DNA of 29,657 nt from Brachionus plicatilis (lineage: Eukaryota; Rotifera; Eurotatoria; Ploima; Brachionidae): the NCBI GenBank assembly GCA_010279815.1, contig QEOQ01000626.1:597372-627028 (forward strand), read 5' to 3'. The notes beneath the pieces are model-generated. The model was not told where the DNA came from, made no database searches, and saw nothing but the letters and a program-made list of their open reading frames with translations. Both the position numbers and the translations under genes were made by a program. Shown one piece after another: positions 29,240 to 29,657 of this stretch (within the stretch, counting starts at the first letter, position 1; the number at the start of each line of letters is the position of its first letter).

Positions 29240-29657
29240 TGTCAAAATAATTTTGCTTTAGATAACTATTGAGCAACAAATTTGGTTTGGGATTTTTGTG
29301 AGCGAAATTTAGTCTCTATGGCGTACTCTCAAGCTCTTTATGCTCACGCTTTACTTGCATTGTAAATTGAAAAATGTTCATTTGTTTTTCGGCTGAGTGT
29401 TCAAAGTTGGGCTTTTTGCCACCACAAAATAAACATGACAATTGTTGGACTTATTTTTTGGATGTCACGGAAAAAGGGTATTTAATTATGGGAACAATTT
29501 CCTTACCTTCAGTAATATATTTCCATATCTTCACTAATATATTTCCATCGTCACTAATAAAATAAAGCTCCATTAATAATACCGTATCCCCTTGTTTAGC
29601 GACGCATGCTTTAATACCTAGAGACTCGGGGTTTTAAACTCAAAAAATATTTAATAA
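29240..29657. other. 5' flank of the zinc-finger gene, with a minisatellite
   Basis: At 29509-29559 there are two and a half tandem copies of a 20-22 base unit, TCACTAATATATTTCCATCG. On the minus strand ATG at 29573 starts a 22-codon frame (MELYFISDDGNILVKIWKYI) that ends at a GTAAGG donor and joins in frame to the zinc-finger exon at 29239. It lies largely within the minisatellite, so its coding value is doubtful. Confidence 0.4.

Noticed and set aside
28256..29279. Five or more long frames on both strands around the zinc-finger gene
   Set aside because: They are shadows caused by high GC and few stop codons; only the minus frame with repeated C-x2-C fingers has protein structure.

Overview
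This is an extremely AT-rich, gene-poor eukaryotic window (roughly four fifths A+T by eye) with a 705-base assembly gap. Spliced genes with 55-60 base introns, an animal-type quiver/Ly6 receptor-like gene, a NOPCHAP1-type snoRNP assembly factor, a truncated LINE and many small inverted-repeat transposons point to an invertebrate animal with a compact gene style. A monogonont rotifer would fit, but that is a guess from composition and gene style only.

Left part (1-10.4 kb). Two small single-exon genes on the minus strand (330-743 and 5613-6011) encode paralogous single-pass membrane proteins of 137 and 132 residues that I cannot place in a known family. A third small membrane-protein ORF (9471-9665, minus) may be unrelated. 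Between them lies AT-rich DNA with a foldback repeat at 3133-3412 and a GC-richer nested hairpin at 6915-6995.

Middle (11.1-17.1 kb). This is a nest of DNA transposons: a 913-bp foldback (11714-12626), a weaker inverted-repeat element (13235-13625), a TA-flanked mariner-like foldback (15238-15607), and a 780-bp element (16298-17077) with a perfect 8-bp target duplication. The last one sits inside an intron of a small minus-strand gene, carries arrays of a GTGAACA motif and holds a zinc-finger reading frame.

17.6-23.5 kb. A 253-bp divergent promoter separates that gene from NOPCHAP1 (17891-18457, plus). The quiver-like gene follows (19904-20363, plus, two exons). A further GTGATCA-rich repeat, a 42-bp perfect palindrome, a 5'-truncated LINE with a 25-bp target duplication (22347-22765) and the orphan last exon of a minus-strand gene (23192-23507) come next.

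Right part (23.9-29.7 kb). Three more inverted-repeat elements and a small signal-anchor protein lead to a strikingly GC-rich minus-strand gene (28142-29239) with five copies of an unusual C-x2-C-x14/15-H-x3-C finger resembling SLX4-type ubiquitin-binding zinc fingers. Its reading frame ends exactly on a strong splice donor, so it may continue into AT-rich exons at 27500-27334 and 27163-27073. No prokaryotic features, tRNA, rRNA or CRISPR were seen.
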